Source: Mercurialis annua
Taxonomy: Eukaryota > Streptophyta > Magnoliopsida > Malpighiales > Euphorbiaceae
Assembly (NCBI RefSeq): GCF_937616625.2
Contig: NC_065570.1
Coordinates: forward strand, 26,870,046 to 26,934,045
Reading direction: 5' to 3'
DNA length: 64,000 bases
In this document: one piece after another, positions 22,606 to 35,547 of the stretch
How the letters are laid out: each line of letters begins with the position of its first letter
Position numbering within the stretch: position 1 is the stretch's first letter
Made by a program: the position numbers and the translations under genes
Notes under the pieces: generated by a model
What the model was told of the DNA's origin: nothing
Database searches by the model: none
What the model saw: the letters and a program-made list of their open reading frames with translations, nothing else

Positions 22606-25121
22606 TGAAAAACTCGACGTCGAATTTTTAAATCTGAAACTGACTCGCAGTTTAAACGGTCACAACATACTTATGCGCAAAATTTTGATTCTAACAATTT
22701 AGTACCCTAACGATTACTCGATCAACACAAAAGTGAACAGACAAAAATTATCCAACTGAGAATCACAATTACTCTTTACCGGGATGGCTTCCAAAACCAG
22801 TTCGAATCTTAACGATTACCAAGTCCACATTATCAAAGCGCAAAAACAAGCCCTAACCTCAAACTATAGTTCTTACAATTCCAAATTCTATCGTATCAAA
22901 CAGGAACACTAAAAAAAAATATTGCGTTCCACAACACTTACTCACCTGTCCACTTATAACTAGCTCGACACCAAAATAATCGATAACAATACTCAATAAC
23001 AACTAAATAATATTTCGGCCAAAAACAAACACTACTTGGATCATTCTGTCCAACGATTAACACCAAATTTGATAATACCATCAATCTCGCGAATCATAAA
23101 ACACAAAAACTCATATCGTCATTCAAAAGAATACGTGAACCTATCTCATGATAATAGAATCTCCAGATTAGTAACAAACCATGTCAATCATAATTATTCC
23201 TCCAATCATTCAAAAATAAACAGCCTAAAATAACCTAAGGTAACTAACCATCAACTTAATTCTAACTAAGTTTCACATATTTAATTTTATTCCACACACA
23301 AAAAGTTCAATATCCGAACAAAACGATATCCAAACTTTCAAGAATTAAAACATCAATCAACAGTATCGAACAACCAATTTTGTTATCGAAATTCACCAAA
23401 CACGTACGATCATCGATTTTCGGACCAGCTAGCTCATATATCCTAAACCAAAATTATTCAAGCAAATGACTATAACCTCGTATACAACGAGAGATCACTA
23501 CAATTAATTCACCTCGACCGGATTGTTAGTTATGCTCAAATATTTTATAAAAAAAAAATTCACTTCTCTATAAAAGACTACGTCTCACACCTCCTTTTTA
23601 TATTCAATAATCAAAATGCTTTTACCGTTGAAAAACCATCAGTTTTGTAAACCCTTGAAAATTTTCCAAATATTCGCATTTTGAATTCACAGATTTTTTT
23701 TACTCTAAAATAAGTTTGCAATTTTTTTGAAACACTTTAATTGACAAAAATTATGTTGTCTTTAAACCAAACTTGCTAGAAAATAATTTATCTCTTTCTC
23801 GAAAATACACAACTGTGGAAAAATCTTTCGTATTAAAATACACATTGATGTTTCAAACATCCAAAATTTAAGTCGCTTCTAAATCTCTCTCTCAACAAAT
23901 ACAATTTGAAGAAATCGTTCAACCGAAAAATTTATTATTCCTTTTAAATCAAATTTGACGAAATTCCTTTCTTCCTATCACGACGTAAAATTTACCAATG
24001 CATATCTCTTTATTTACAAAAATATCTTTATATCAATAAACCAAAATGTTTGAACAAAAATCAAATTAATATAACAAATTTTATTTTAAAATCACAGTGT
24101 AGTTACATAAGTTGAGCATAACCAAATTCTTTAATCCATAAAAATTAAATTCAATATTGAAAACTTCCACGAAAGCTTTCTAATCTACATATAACTATAT
24201 ATCGCACTTAGCACAACTAAAATCTCGAACGCAACCTCAAAATATTCCTCCAACTCCATACTTACAATCTACCAATTCATATGATGCCACCATAACAATT
24301 TAAAAACGATATATGCACTAAAACTCATAAGTATAAAGTAATATCAAATAGAACTCCAAATAAATTGAAATTTAAAGAAGACAACACATCGCATACATTT
24401 CTACAAAATTTACCACCAGTTCTCGAATCACACCGAATAAACTTAATAAAAACATCGGCGTATTAAATACACTAATCTATCATCTCGGGCCAGGATTTCT
24501 AAAATCCTTTTTAGGGTAATCCGAAATCACCAACAGTTCCAAGGAAAAATACTTCCCTCAACATTTTCGGTATCGAAACCCAAAGATTTCGACCTACAAA
24601 CAAAACACCAAATTCATCGAAACTAAAAATAAAAACAAAGGCAGTCAGGGTCTAAATAAAGATCTTACTCATAAATTAAGGCCATACAATAAGGTAAGTC
24701 ATCCATGAGCACGTGAAATAATTCATCTCACGTGTTACTCCGCACGAAGAGACAAAACAAAAACAATCAAAATAGTTCAACCAAGCATGTGAGTTATAAA
24801 ATGTAAATTATTACCAAAGACTACGAATTCTACAAATCATAACCCATCCAAACATGACATTTAGCAAAATCAACCCAACCTATTTAAAAGACCAAAATCA
24901 AGACATGCTACAACAGGTTTTAAATTTTCGTATCAAAATCAACTTGTAATTATATCATCTTTCAAGAGTACGCTTCAAAATTCATTTTGAAATTAAAGTC
25001 AACAAAATAAATTTTGAGTTCGTGTCGAGCCTCACAGTTTAAAAAGTCAATTTCTGGAAAACCTCTTTTATAAAAAGTCATGGTTAAATTTCACAAATGT
25101 CTCTATTTATAAACCATAGGG

Positions 25122-25183
25122 TTAGCCGAGTAATTACTACTTCCAAGCTCAACTCTAAATTTGGGTGACCCAAGTCAAACCCC
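25122..25183. repeat. Diverged copy of the LTR motif, interior copy 2
   Basis: TTAGCCGAGT, TTCCAAGCTC, TTGGGTGACCCAAGTC and AAACCCCC, in the same order as the LTR motif. No LTR end is visible near it, so it may be a fragment carried in by recombination. Confidence 0.65.
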
Positions 25184-26214
25184 CGATAACCATTTTTAAA
25201 ACGTATACAACGCCTTTTCAAATCCAAAAATACAATTTAAAATAAAACCTCAATCTTTCCAACTAGGAAACTCGACAACACCAAAGTATCAACATCAAGT
25301 CATCACCCAAGTGAGACATCAGTAAAATTTAAATAACCTTTTCAAAACACATACTTCGGCAAAAATAGCAACCAAGCAATTAAGACCAACAACACCAAAG
25401 TGTCGACAAACCACCAAACGGAAAAAAATTTCACAAGTATTTTAATCTTTAAAATGATCTCCTTACAAAATAATTTTATTTCAAATAGAAAAAAACAACC
25501 CTTTTGGAATCGTCAGTTAAAGTAAGTTTTAAAATACGAGAAATTTTTTATTTTAGTGGCAACGTGATGAAAATCACCTTTTAGGGTATCATGCTCAGAC
25601 CACCCATCCGAATTTTATGTCAAAACACCAGTTAGACCAAAAGTAATTTTTCTTAAAGAATTACAAAACTAATATGTGGTCAGCAACGTAAAATCACAAA
25701 TCGTGATAAAAGATTTTACAGTCCAAATCGTTTATACCAGAAACAAGGCCAAATCCTAACGAAATATCATTTTTAATAACCCAGGTTCCCGGCCAAATCC
25801 AAAACTACTCACCAAATAAAGTGTTATTAAAACCATTAAAGGTATAAAAAGTCAAAGTTTATTACTCAACAAAACACCACATAAACATGATAAGGCAAAC
25901 AACATCATATCCAAGTATGAGTTTAGGCAATTTACCAATCGTAATATTTCCCGAGAAATCGAAAGCAATCAAAAAGAATCACTTAAGTGAAATAACAGTT
26001 ATCACATAAAATCTTAGCATAAGATAAAATATGACAGGACTGACTCGACACCATCCTATAGGTGTAGGCAGAAAGTTTTAAAAATTAAAAGATGACGTTT
26101 CAAAAGACAAGACACAAATCCTAATTCCGCAGTAGTTCCTATGAAACGACATTAACTTATCATGCCAAAATATTTAAACATATAACATGCAAAAGGCCTT
26201 GGTTTGAAACCAAA

Positions 26215-26226
26215 GCTCTGATACCA
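26215..26226 (-). promoter_or_regulatory. Primer-binding site for initiator tRNA-Met
   Basis: TGGTATCAGAGC on the minus strand, four bases inside the right LTR. It is complementary to the 3' end of plant initiator tRNA-Met and typical of Ty3/gypsy elements. It shows that the element is encoded on the minus strand. Confidence 0.95.
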
Positions 26227-26990
26227 AGTTTGTCACGACCCATTTTTATGAATCGTGACTGGCGCTAGGGTATGGGTATGGTTGTACCAAAATCCGTAGC
26301 AAGCCTTGCGGATAACCAACTTAAACAGTTAAAACAATGTACCTGCAGAAATCACATGCTCGGGGGCAACCGAGACTTCAGCCTACTCTAGCAGTACAAT
26401 AAGCAACATATATTCAAAGTATGCTTATCTCAAATTATAACTCCAACAGTGTGGAAATATAATATAAATACCATAAACACTGTAATCATGCCAAAAGCGA
26501 TAAAGTAATTACCAACAAACAACAGTCTAAAAATATAGTATAAGACTAAAACATAAATAATCTGATACTACTACTGAGGTCTAAGAGTTTAAAACAGTTC
26601 GACTCTTTTATTCTGAAAATAAAATAAAGAACCTCCGAGAATGAAGAAACGGAGATCGACCAATGCTCAAATCATAAACCTGGAAAATTTGGGAAAACAA
26701 CGGGGTCAGATTTACTGAGTAGAGTTTATATAACCATTTACATTTATTAAGTTGAAAACCTTAAGAAAAGTTTAATAAAACATTTTTATTATGGATTATC
26801 AATGAAACCCTAATCCATAATTCTAAATCCATTATCGTGTCGGTGACATGTATCTCAATAACCGATCCCCGACTAGCACTTAATATGTAGTGAGCCCAGG
26901 AGACGTATCTTCCACCGGTGCCCTCACTAAGGTGAGACGTATCTCAAACCTACCTCAATACCATAATCATTACCGGTGCGCACGCAGTCC

Positions 26991-27005
26991 CGATGATGCC
27001 CATCG
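26991..27005 (-). promoter_or_regulatory. Candidate conserved stem-loop, right LTR copy
   Basis: Identical to the left-LTR stem-loop: CGATG, loop ATGCC, CATCG. Confidence 0.5.
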
Positions 27006-28734
27006 AGTAGCACGTTCCAAATCAAATCCACAATGCCGAAAAACAGTTCGAAAGCTGTTTATACATATACATATACAAAATATAATATTTGCTTAATAAA
27101 GAGGTAAATAGAGATATAAACTCACTGCTTGCTATTCCACGTGAACCTGGCAAGCAACTTAACTCTGGTTCGCCTTTGAAGTACGAACCGTTAACGGGTC
27201 TAGACAAAGTATAAAATCATTATTAAAAAACAGAGCCTAACTCTAGAGAGTAATAGACACCACATAGGAATAGCACAATGAAAAGTCAAGGTATATCCAA
27301 ATCAGAGTAATCACAATATTCGAATAATAAATAAGCCATAAACAAATCACGTCTATTGAGTTCCCGTCTTAAAGTCCATTTAGAAAAATATTATTTAAAT
27401 ATTATTTAAATAATAAATTAATTTAATTTCCAAATAGTGGGTTAGCCGAGTTACCGATAACTACCAAGCTACCTCACATGTCGGGTGACCCAAGTCTAAC
27501 CCGACCCAAAATAATTTATCAAAAATATAAATCATAGTTTATAATTCCCAAAATAACAATTTGATAAAATAATAAATTAGTATTTAAAATGGAACTCAAT
27601 ATCTTAAGATCCAAGTAACCAATAGTTACTAATAATTTATTTAATTAAAAAAACATTTAAAATCTAAAACGTCAAATTGACACGCCTAGTCAATAATTTC
27701 AAAATATAACAATTACCCGAGTAATTATAAATTATTGATTAAAAATATAATTATCACTTTCTATTTATAATAATCAAAATAATAATTTAAATTATAAATG
27801 GACTATCATTATTTTAGATTTAAAATAATATTGACAATTTATAAATCGAAACGAAATCCGAAAGTTAAATCAAAATCAAATAACAATAATTAAAATGTGA
27901 AATAGTCAATAATTAACTTAAGTAATCAATTGATTAGAAACAAAATAATGAGTAACTTAGATGGCCATTTAGCCACCACTTTCTATCAAAACAATAAGCC
28001 CAAAATAAACTTCCCGCCAAGACCATCATCATTATCATCAATTATGAATTTCCAAGTTACTGTATCCAAACCATGAATCCAATATCAAAAGCCAACATTT
28101 AAACAAGTTGGAAAAATATAACACAGTGAATACATTAATATTGTCCAGCAAGACTATAACCAATTTAAGATAAACATTTCAAAAGACTTATGATTTACAG
28201 TCCACGCAAACCAACTAGGTGACGGCGGAACTCACCCCGTCAAAGACGAAGGGGAATGAACAGAATTTAATCTCGAACACTATCGATTCAGATTTTGAAT
28301 CAATAACGCAACGATAACATCAAAAAGATTATTCTAAAACAGCAGCATCATGAGCAAAAGGGACGGCAGAACATGAATCATAGAAGATCGGCGGTCAACG
28401 CACGAACAACAAGAAATCAAACACAGTTTTTGTAGGAATTGAACGTACCGTATTGAAGATTATATCGACTTGAATGATGTCGAACAATATGACGAAGAAA
28501 GAATCTCAGAATGAAACTACAACAATAATGAATAGAATTATAAACGAAAGTGCGATATCGAATAGAATAAACGGATGAGACGAAAGCGATATTCTTACCG
28601 AATCTGAGGCGAGTGAAGGAACGATGAATATGATATCTCAGAATGGTTTGAAGCGTTGACGGCTAGGGTTTTGGAATAGAAAACGAAAAGAATAGGGTTT
28701 TGAAATAATGAATGGAAGAAATAAAAAGGAAACG

Positions 28735-28743
28735 TATATATAT
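28735..28743 (-). promoter_or_regulatory. Candidate TATA box of the LARD-like element
   Basis: TATATATAT on the strand of transcription in the 5' LTR, about 330 bp from its start. AACCCTAGCCGTC follows about 70 bp downstream. This is the likely promoter of the element; no start site can be placed from sequence alone. Confidence 0.5.
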
Positions 28744-29075
28744 TTGATGGTTTGCTGGATAACATCAACAATTCATGTGATGGGCTTTATATGTGTAAAA
28801 GAATGGGCTTAATCATGCTTAAAAAGAAAGAATGGCCAACATTTAACTTCTTTTTGTTCTTTTGCTTTTCATTATATTTTTTTTATTTCTTCCTTTTAAG
28901 ATTTAATAATACCAACCAAATATGAATCGAACCACGACCGAATCAACGAGCGATTCCAATATTATTAAATAAAAATATTAAATAAAAAAAATAATAAATT
29001 ACCTAAAATTTGACGGAATGCAAAAATTATAATTAAAAATTTAAAAATAATAATTTAGAAATACGGGATATCACA

Positions 29076-29080
29076 GTTTC
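29076..29080 (+). repeat. Target-site duplication, right copy (GTTTC)
   Basis: Identical to 18854-18858. These bases are also the first bases of the resumed monomer (GTTTCGTAACG), so the insertion split a monomer without loss. Confidence 0.93.
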
Positions 29081-32000
29081 GTAACGTTTGTAAACGTTTG
29101 GCTTAAATTGTTACAAAGGTGAAACGCTTCAATTTGTTTCGTATCTTTTGTCAGCGTTTCGCTTAAATGCAAAAAAGGTGAAACGTTTGGATTTGTTTCA
29201 TAAAGTTTGTAAACGTTTGGATTAAATTGCTAAAAACGGAAAACGTTTGGATCTGTTTCGTAACGTTTGTAAAGGTTTGGCTTAAATCGCAAAAAGGTGA
29301 AACATTTGGATTTGTTTTGTAACGTTTGTAAACATTTGGCTTAAATTGTTAAAAACGGGAAACGTTTGGATATGTTTCGTAACGTTTGTAAACTTTTGGC
29401 TTCAATCGCTAAAAAGGTGAAACGCTTGGAATTGTTTCGTAATGTTTGTAAACGTTAACGCCTTAAATCGCTAAAAATATGAAACGTTTGGTTTTGTTCC
29501 GTAATGTTTGTAAACGTTAGGCTTAAATCGCTAAAAATGTGAAACGTTTGGATTTGTTTCATATTAATTTAAACGTTTCGTTTTGTTTTTTATCGTTTGT
29601 AAACGTTTGGCTTAAATTGGTAAAAAGGTGAAACGTTTGGATTTGTTTCGTAACGTTTGTATTCGTTTCGTAACGTTTGCAAACTTTTTGCTTATATCGC
29701 TAAAAAGGTGAAACGTTTGGATTTGTTTGACGTTTGTAAACGTTTGGCTTAAATCGCTAAAAAGGTGAAATTTTTGGATTTGTTTCGTAGCGTTTGTAAA
29801 CATTTGGATTAAATCACTAAAAAGGTGAAACTCTTGGATTTGTTTTGTAACGTTTGTAAACTTTTGGCTTATATCGCTAAAAAGGCGAAATGTTTGGATT
29901 TTTTTAATAACGGTTGTAAACGTTTGACTTAAATTGCAAAAAAGGCGAAACGTATATATTAGTTTTGTAACGTTTGTAAACATTTGGCTTAAATCGCTAA
30001 AAAGGTGAAACACTTGGAATCGTTTCGAAATGTTTGAAAATGTTTGGCTTAAATTGCTAAAAAGGTGAAACACTTGGATTTATTTCAGAACGTTTGTAAA
30101 CATTTGGCTTAAATTGCTAAAAAGGTTAAATTTTTGGTTTTGTTTCGTAACGTTTGTAAAGGTTTGGCTTAAATCGCTAAAAAGGTGAAACTTTTGGATT
30201 TGTTTTGTAACGTTTTAAACATTTGGTTTTGTTTCGTAACGTTTATATACGTTTGACTTAAATCGCTAAAAAGGTGAAACATTTGGATTTGTTTCGTAAC
30301 GTTTGTAAACGTTTGGCTTAAATTGCTAAATAGTTGAAACGTTTGGGTTTGTTTCGTAACGTTTGTAAACGTTTGGCTTAAATTGCTAAAAAGGGGATAT
30401 GTTTGAATTCGTTTCGTAACGTTTGTAAACGTTTTGCATATATCGCTAAAAAGGTGAAACGTTTGGATTTGTTTTGCAATGTTTATAAACGTTTGACTTA
30501 AGTTTCTAAAAACGTGAAACGCTTTGATTTATTTCGTACTGTTTTAAACGTTTGTTTTTGTTTCCTAATGTCTGTAAACGTTTGGCTTAAATCGCAAAAA
30601 AGGTGAAACGTCCTATTTTGTTTCGTAATGTTAATAAACGTTTGGCTTAAATAGCTAAAAAGGTGAAACGTTTGGATTTGTTTCGTAACGTTTGTAAACG
30701 TCTGGCTTAAATTTCTAAAAAGGTGAAACACTTTTTTTGTTTGGTAACGTTTGTAAAGGTTTGGCTTAAATCGCTAAAAAGGTGAAACGTTTTAATTTTT
30801 TTCGTAACGTTTTAAATTTTTGATTTTTTTTCGTAACGTTTTAAAGGTTTGGCTTAAATCGCTAAAAATGTGAAACGTTTGTTTTTGTTTCGTAACGTTT
30901 TAAACGTTTGGTTTTGTTTAATAACATTTGTAAACGTTTGGCTTAAATCACTAAAAAGAGGAAACGTTTGGATTTATTTCGTAACGTTTGTAAACGTTTG
31001 GCTTAGATTGCTAAAAAGGTGAAACGCTTGGATTTGTTTCGTAGCATTTGTAAATGTTTGGCTTAAATTTCTAAAAAGGTGAAACTTTTGGATTTGTTTC
31101 GTAACGTTGGTAAACGTTTGGCTTAAATTGCTAAAAAGGTGAAACTCTTGGATTTGTTTCATAACGTTTGTAAACATTTGGCATAAACCGCTAAACAGGT
31201 GAAACGTTTTTATTTGTTTCGTAACGTTTGTAAACATTTGGCTTCAATCGATAAAAAGGTGAAACGTTTGGATTTGTTTCGTAACGTTTGTAAACGTTTG
31301 GCTTCAATTGATAAAAAGGTGAATTGTTTGGATTTGTTTCGTAACGTTTTAAACGTTTGGCTGAAATCGCTAAAATGGGAAAACGTTTGGATTTGTTTCG
31401 CAATGTTTGTAAACGTTTGGCTTAAATTGCTAAAAATGGGAAATGTTTGGTTTTATTTCGTAACGTTTGTAAACGTTCGGCTTAAATCCCTAAAAAGGTG
31501 AAACGTTTGGATTTGTTTCGTAACATTTGTAAATGTTTGGCTTAAATTACTAAAAAGGTGAAACACTTGGATTTGTTTCGTAACGTTTGGCTTAAATTAA
31601 TAAATAGGTGAAACGCTTGGATTTGTTTTGCAACGTTTGTAAACGTTTGGCTTAAATTGCTAAAAAGGTGTAATGCTTGGATTTGTTTCGTAACGTTTGT
31701 AAACGTTTGGCTTAAATTGCTAAAAAGGTGAAACGATTGGTTTTGTTTCGTAACGTTTGTAAAGGTTTTGGCTAAAATCGCTAAAAATGGAAACGTTTGG
31801 ATTTGTTTCGTAACGTTTTAAACGTTTGGTTTTGTTTTGTTACGTTTGTAAACGTTTGGCTTAAATCGCTAAAAAGGGGAATCGTTTGGTTTTATTTCGT
31901 AACGTTTGTAAACGTTTGGCTTAATCGCTAATAAGACGAAACGTTTGGATTTGTTTTAACGTTTGCAAACGTTTGGCTAAAATCACTAACAATGTGAAAC

Positions 32001-33242
32001 GTTTAGATTTGTTTCGTAACGTTTGTAAACGTTTGGCTTAAATCGCTAAAAAGGCGAAATGTTTGGATTTGTTTTGTATCGTTTGTAACCGTTTGCCTCA
32101 AATCGCTAAAAAGGTGAAACATTTGGATTTGTTTTGTAACCTTTGTAAATTTTTGGCTTAAATTGCTAAAAAGGTGAAAGACTTTTTTTGTTTCGTAACG
32201 TTTGTAAACGTTTGGCTTAAATTGCTAAAAAGGAGAAATGCTTGGATTTGTTTCGTAATGTTTATAAAGGTTTGGCTAAAGTTGCTATAAAGGTGAAACG
32301 CTTGGTTTTGTTTCGTAAATTTTGTAAAGATTTGGCTTAAATCGCAAAAAATGTGAAACGTTTGGATTTTTTTCGTAACGTTTTAAATGCTTGGATTTGT
32401 TTCGGAACGTTTGTAAACGTTTGGCTTAAATTGCTAAAAAAGTGAAATGCTTGGTTTTGTTTCGTAACATTTGTAAAGGTTTGGCTTAAATCGCTAAAAA
32501 GGTGAACCGTTTGGATTTGTTTCGTAATGTTTTAAACATTTTGTTTTGTTTCGTTAAGCTTGTTAACGTTTGGCTTAAATCGCTAAAAAGGTGAAATATT
32601 TGGATTTGTTTCGTAAAGTTTGTATACGTTTGGCTTAAATCGCTATAAAGGTGAAACGTTTGGATTTGTTTTGTAACTTGGTAAACGTTTGGCTAAAATC
32701 GCTATAAAGGCAAAACGTTTGGATTTGTTTCGTAACTTTGTAAACGTTCAACTTAAATCGCCAAAAAGGTGAAACGTTTAGATAAGTTTCGTGACGTTTG
32801 TAAACGTTTGGCTTAAATTGCTAAAAAGGTGAAACTCTTGGATTTGTTTCGTAACGTTTGTAAACGTTTGGCTTAAATCGCCAAAAAGGTGAAACAATTG
32901 GATTTGATTCATAACGTTTAGCTTAAATCGCTAAAAAGGAAAAACGTTTGGATTTGTTTCGTAACGTTTGTAAATATTTGGCTTAAATCGCTAGAAAGGT
33001 GAAACGTTTGGATTTGTTTCGTAACATTTGTAAACGGTTGCTTCAATCGCTAAAAGATGAAACGTTTGGATTTGTTTCGTAACGTTTGTAAACGTGTGGC
33101 ATAAATCGCTAAAAAGGTGAAATGTTTGGATTTGTTTCGTAACGTTCTAAATGTTTGGCTTAAATCGCTAAAATGGGAAAACGTTTGGATTTGTTTCGCA
33201 ATGTTTGTAAACGTTTGGCTTAAATTGCTAAAATTATGAAAT

Positions 33243-35547
33243 GTTTGGTTTTATTTTTTAAAGTTTGGCTTAAATTACTAAAAAGGTGAAACACTTGAAT
33301 TTGTTCCGGAACGTTTGTAAACTTTTGGCTTAAATTGCTAAAAAGGTGAAACGCTTGGATTTGTTTCGTAATGTTTGTAACCGTTTGGCTTAAATTGCTA
33401 AAAAGGTGAAACGCTTGGTTTTGTTTCGTAACGTTTGTAAAGGTTCGGCTTAAATCGCTAAAAATGGAAACGTTTGGTTTTGTTTCGTAACGTTTGTAAA
33501 CGTTTGGCTTAAATCGCTAAAAGGGGAAACATTTGGATTTGTTTCGTAACGTTTGTAAACGTTTCGCTTAAATCGCTAAAAAGGTGAAACGTTTGGATTT
33601 GTTTCGTAACGTTAGTAAACGTTTGGCTTAAATTGCTAAAAAGGGGAAACGTTTATATTTGTTTCGTAACGTTTGTAAACGTATGGCTTAAATCGCTAAA
33701 AAGGTGAAACGTTTGGATTTGTTTCGTAACCTTTGTAAACGTTTGGCTTAAATTGCTAAAAAGGTGAAACACTTTGATTTGTTTCGTAACGTTTGTAAAC
33801 GTTTGGCTTAAATTGCTAAAGAGGAGAAATGCTTAGATTTGTTTTGAAACGTTTGTAAACGTTTTTCTTAAGCTGTTAAAAAGGTGAAACGCTTGGTTTT
33901 GTTTCGTAACGTTTGTGAGGGTTTTGCTTAAATCTCTAAAAATGTGAAACGTTTGGATTTGTTTCGTAAAGTTTTAAACGCTTGGATTTGTTTCGGAACG
34001 TTTGTAAACATTTGGCTTAAATTGCTAAAAAGGTGACATGCTTGGTTTTGCTTCGTAAGGTTTGTAAAGGTTTCGCTTAAATCGCTAAAAAGGTGAAACG
34101 CTTGGATTTGTTTTGTAACGTTTTAAACGTTTGGTTTTGTTTCGTAACATTTATATAGGTTTGGCTTAAATCGCTTAAAAGGTGAAACATTTGGATTTGT
34201 TTCGTAACATTTGTAAACGTTTGGCTTAAATCGCTATAAAGGTGAAACGTTTGGATTTGTTTCGTAACTTTTAAACGTTTGGCTTAAATCGCTATAAAGG
34301 CGAAACGTTCGGATTTGTTTCGTAACTTTGTAAACGTTTTGCTTAAATCGCCAAAAAGATTAAACGTTTGGATTTGTTTCGTGACGTTTGTAAACGTTTG
34401 GGTTAAATTGCTATAAAGGTGAAACGCTTGGATTTGTTTCGGAACGTTTATAAACATTTGGCTTAAATTGCTATAAAGGGGAAACACTTGGATTTGTTTC
34501 GTAACGTTTGTATACGTTTGGCTTAAATTGCTAAATAGGTGAAACAATTGGTTTTGTTTCGTAACGTTTGTAAAGGTTTGGCTTAAATCGCTAAAAATAT
34601 GAAACGTTTTAATTTTTTTCGTAACATTTTAAACATTTGATTTTGTTTTGTAACGTTTTTAAGGTTTGGCTTAAATTGCTAAAAATATGAAACGTCAGGA
34701 TTTGTTTCGTAACGTTTTAAACATTTTGTTTTGTTTAGTAACGTTTGTAAACGTTTGGCTTAAATCGCTCAAAAGGGGAAACATTGGATTTGTTTCATAA
34801 AGTTTGTAAACGTTTGGCTTAAATTGCTAAAAAGGTCGAAAGCTTCGATTTGTTTCATAACGTTTGTAAACGTTTGGCTTAAATTACTAAAAAGGTAAAA
34901 AACTCTTGGATTTGTTTCGTTACGTTTGTAAACGTTTGGCTTAAATTGCTATTAAGGTAAAACTCTTGAATTTTTTTTCGTAAGGTTTGTTAACGTTTCG
35001 CTTAAATCGCTAAAAAGGTGAAACATTTGGATTTGTTTCATGACGTTTGTAAACGTTTGGCTTAAATCGCTAAAAAGGTGAAAGGTTTGGATTTTTTTCG
35101 TAACGTTTGTAAATATTAGGCTTAAATCGCTAAAAAGGTGAAAGGCTTGGATTTGTTTTGTAACGTTTGTAAATGTTTGGCTTAAATTCCTAAAATAGTG
35201 AAACGCTTGGTTTTGTTTCGTAACGTTTGTAAAGGTTTGGCTTAAATCGCTAAAAATTGAAACGTTTAACGTTTTAAACGTTTGGTTTTGTTTCGTAACG
35301 TTTATAAACTATGGTTTTGATACGTTATGTTTGTAAACGTTTGGTTTAAATCGCTAAAAAGGGGAAACGTTTGGATTTGTTTCGTAACGTTTGTATACGT
35401 TTGGCTTAAATTGTTAAACAGGTGAAATGTTTGGATTTGTTTCGTAACGTTCTAAATGTTTGGCTTAAATCGCTAAAAAGGGGAAACGTTTGGATTTGTT
35501 TCGCAATGTTTGTAAACGTTTGGCTTAAATTGCTAAAATTGTGAAAC
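33243..35547 (-). repeat. 2.3-kb higher-order repeat, first copy
   Basis: Starts at GTTTGGTTTTATTTTTTAA and includes distinctive units such as AAAAAACTCTTGG near 34893 and ACTATGGTTTTGATACG near 35313. The second copy begins at 38523 with the same opening and has the same markers near 40230 and 40650. The offset is 2305 bp after removing the LTR insertion. Confidence 0.8.

Larger units (their letters stand above)
21697..26230 (-). other. Non-coding interior of the LARD-like element
   Basis: 4534 bp of AT-rich sequence. Stop codons are frequent in all frames, and the longest open stretches (21731-21970, 23036-23233) show no recognisable domain. It is a mosaic. A second polypurine-tract/LTR-start boundary lies at 22591, and two diverged copies of an LTR motif lie at 22011 and 25122. 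The leader next to the PBS (25900-26214) also lacks an ORF. I recognise no gene here. Confidence 0.85.
18859..29075 (-). mobile_element. Complete non-autonomous LTR retrotransposon (LARD-like, Ty3/gypsy type)
   Basis: A 10,217-bp element inserted in the satellite and flanked by GTTTC duplications. Its two LTRs are 2838 and 2845 bp. A tRNA-Met primer-binding site lies beside the right LTR and a polypurine tract beside the left one, so it is transcribed on the minus strand and the right LTR is the functional 5' LTR. The 4534-bp interior has no frame longer than about 80 codons, and I see no gag, protease, RT, RNase H or integrase. Non-coding interior, long LTRs and intact priming signals match the LARD class, mobilised in trans by a related element. 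The sequence before the PPT (minus strand AAATTCGAGGACGAATTT) resembles the 3' end of Tekay/Del polyproteins; this is inference from family knowledge. By eye the LTRs differ at roughly 40 places (about 1-2%), so the insertion is fairly recent. Confidence 0.93.
26231..29075 (-). repeat. Right LTR (5' LTR, promoter copy)
   Basis: 2845 bp, from TGTCACGACCC to GGGATATCACA on the plus strand. It differs from the left LTR by scattered substitutions and small indels, for example extra AATAATA near 28990. TATA-like TATATATAT is at 28735-28743, with a donor-like GTAAG about 140 bp downstream (28594-28598). The conserved stem-loop is at 26991-27005. Transcription would run leftward into the interior. 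Confidence 0.95.

Noticed and set aside
21731..23233. Small frames in the LARD interior as possible gag remnants
   Set aside because: No zinc knuckle, protease, RT or integrase motif is visible, and composition is that of random AT-rich sequence.
26198..26215. TTGGTTTGAAACCAA palindrome beside the PBS as a regulatory hairpin
   Set aside because: The arms are only 7 bp with a one-base centre; there is no second copy to test conservation.
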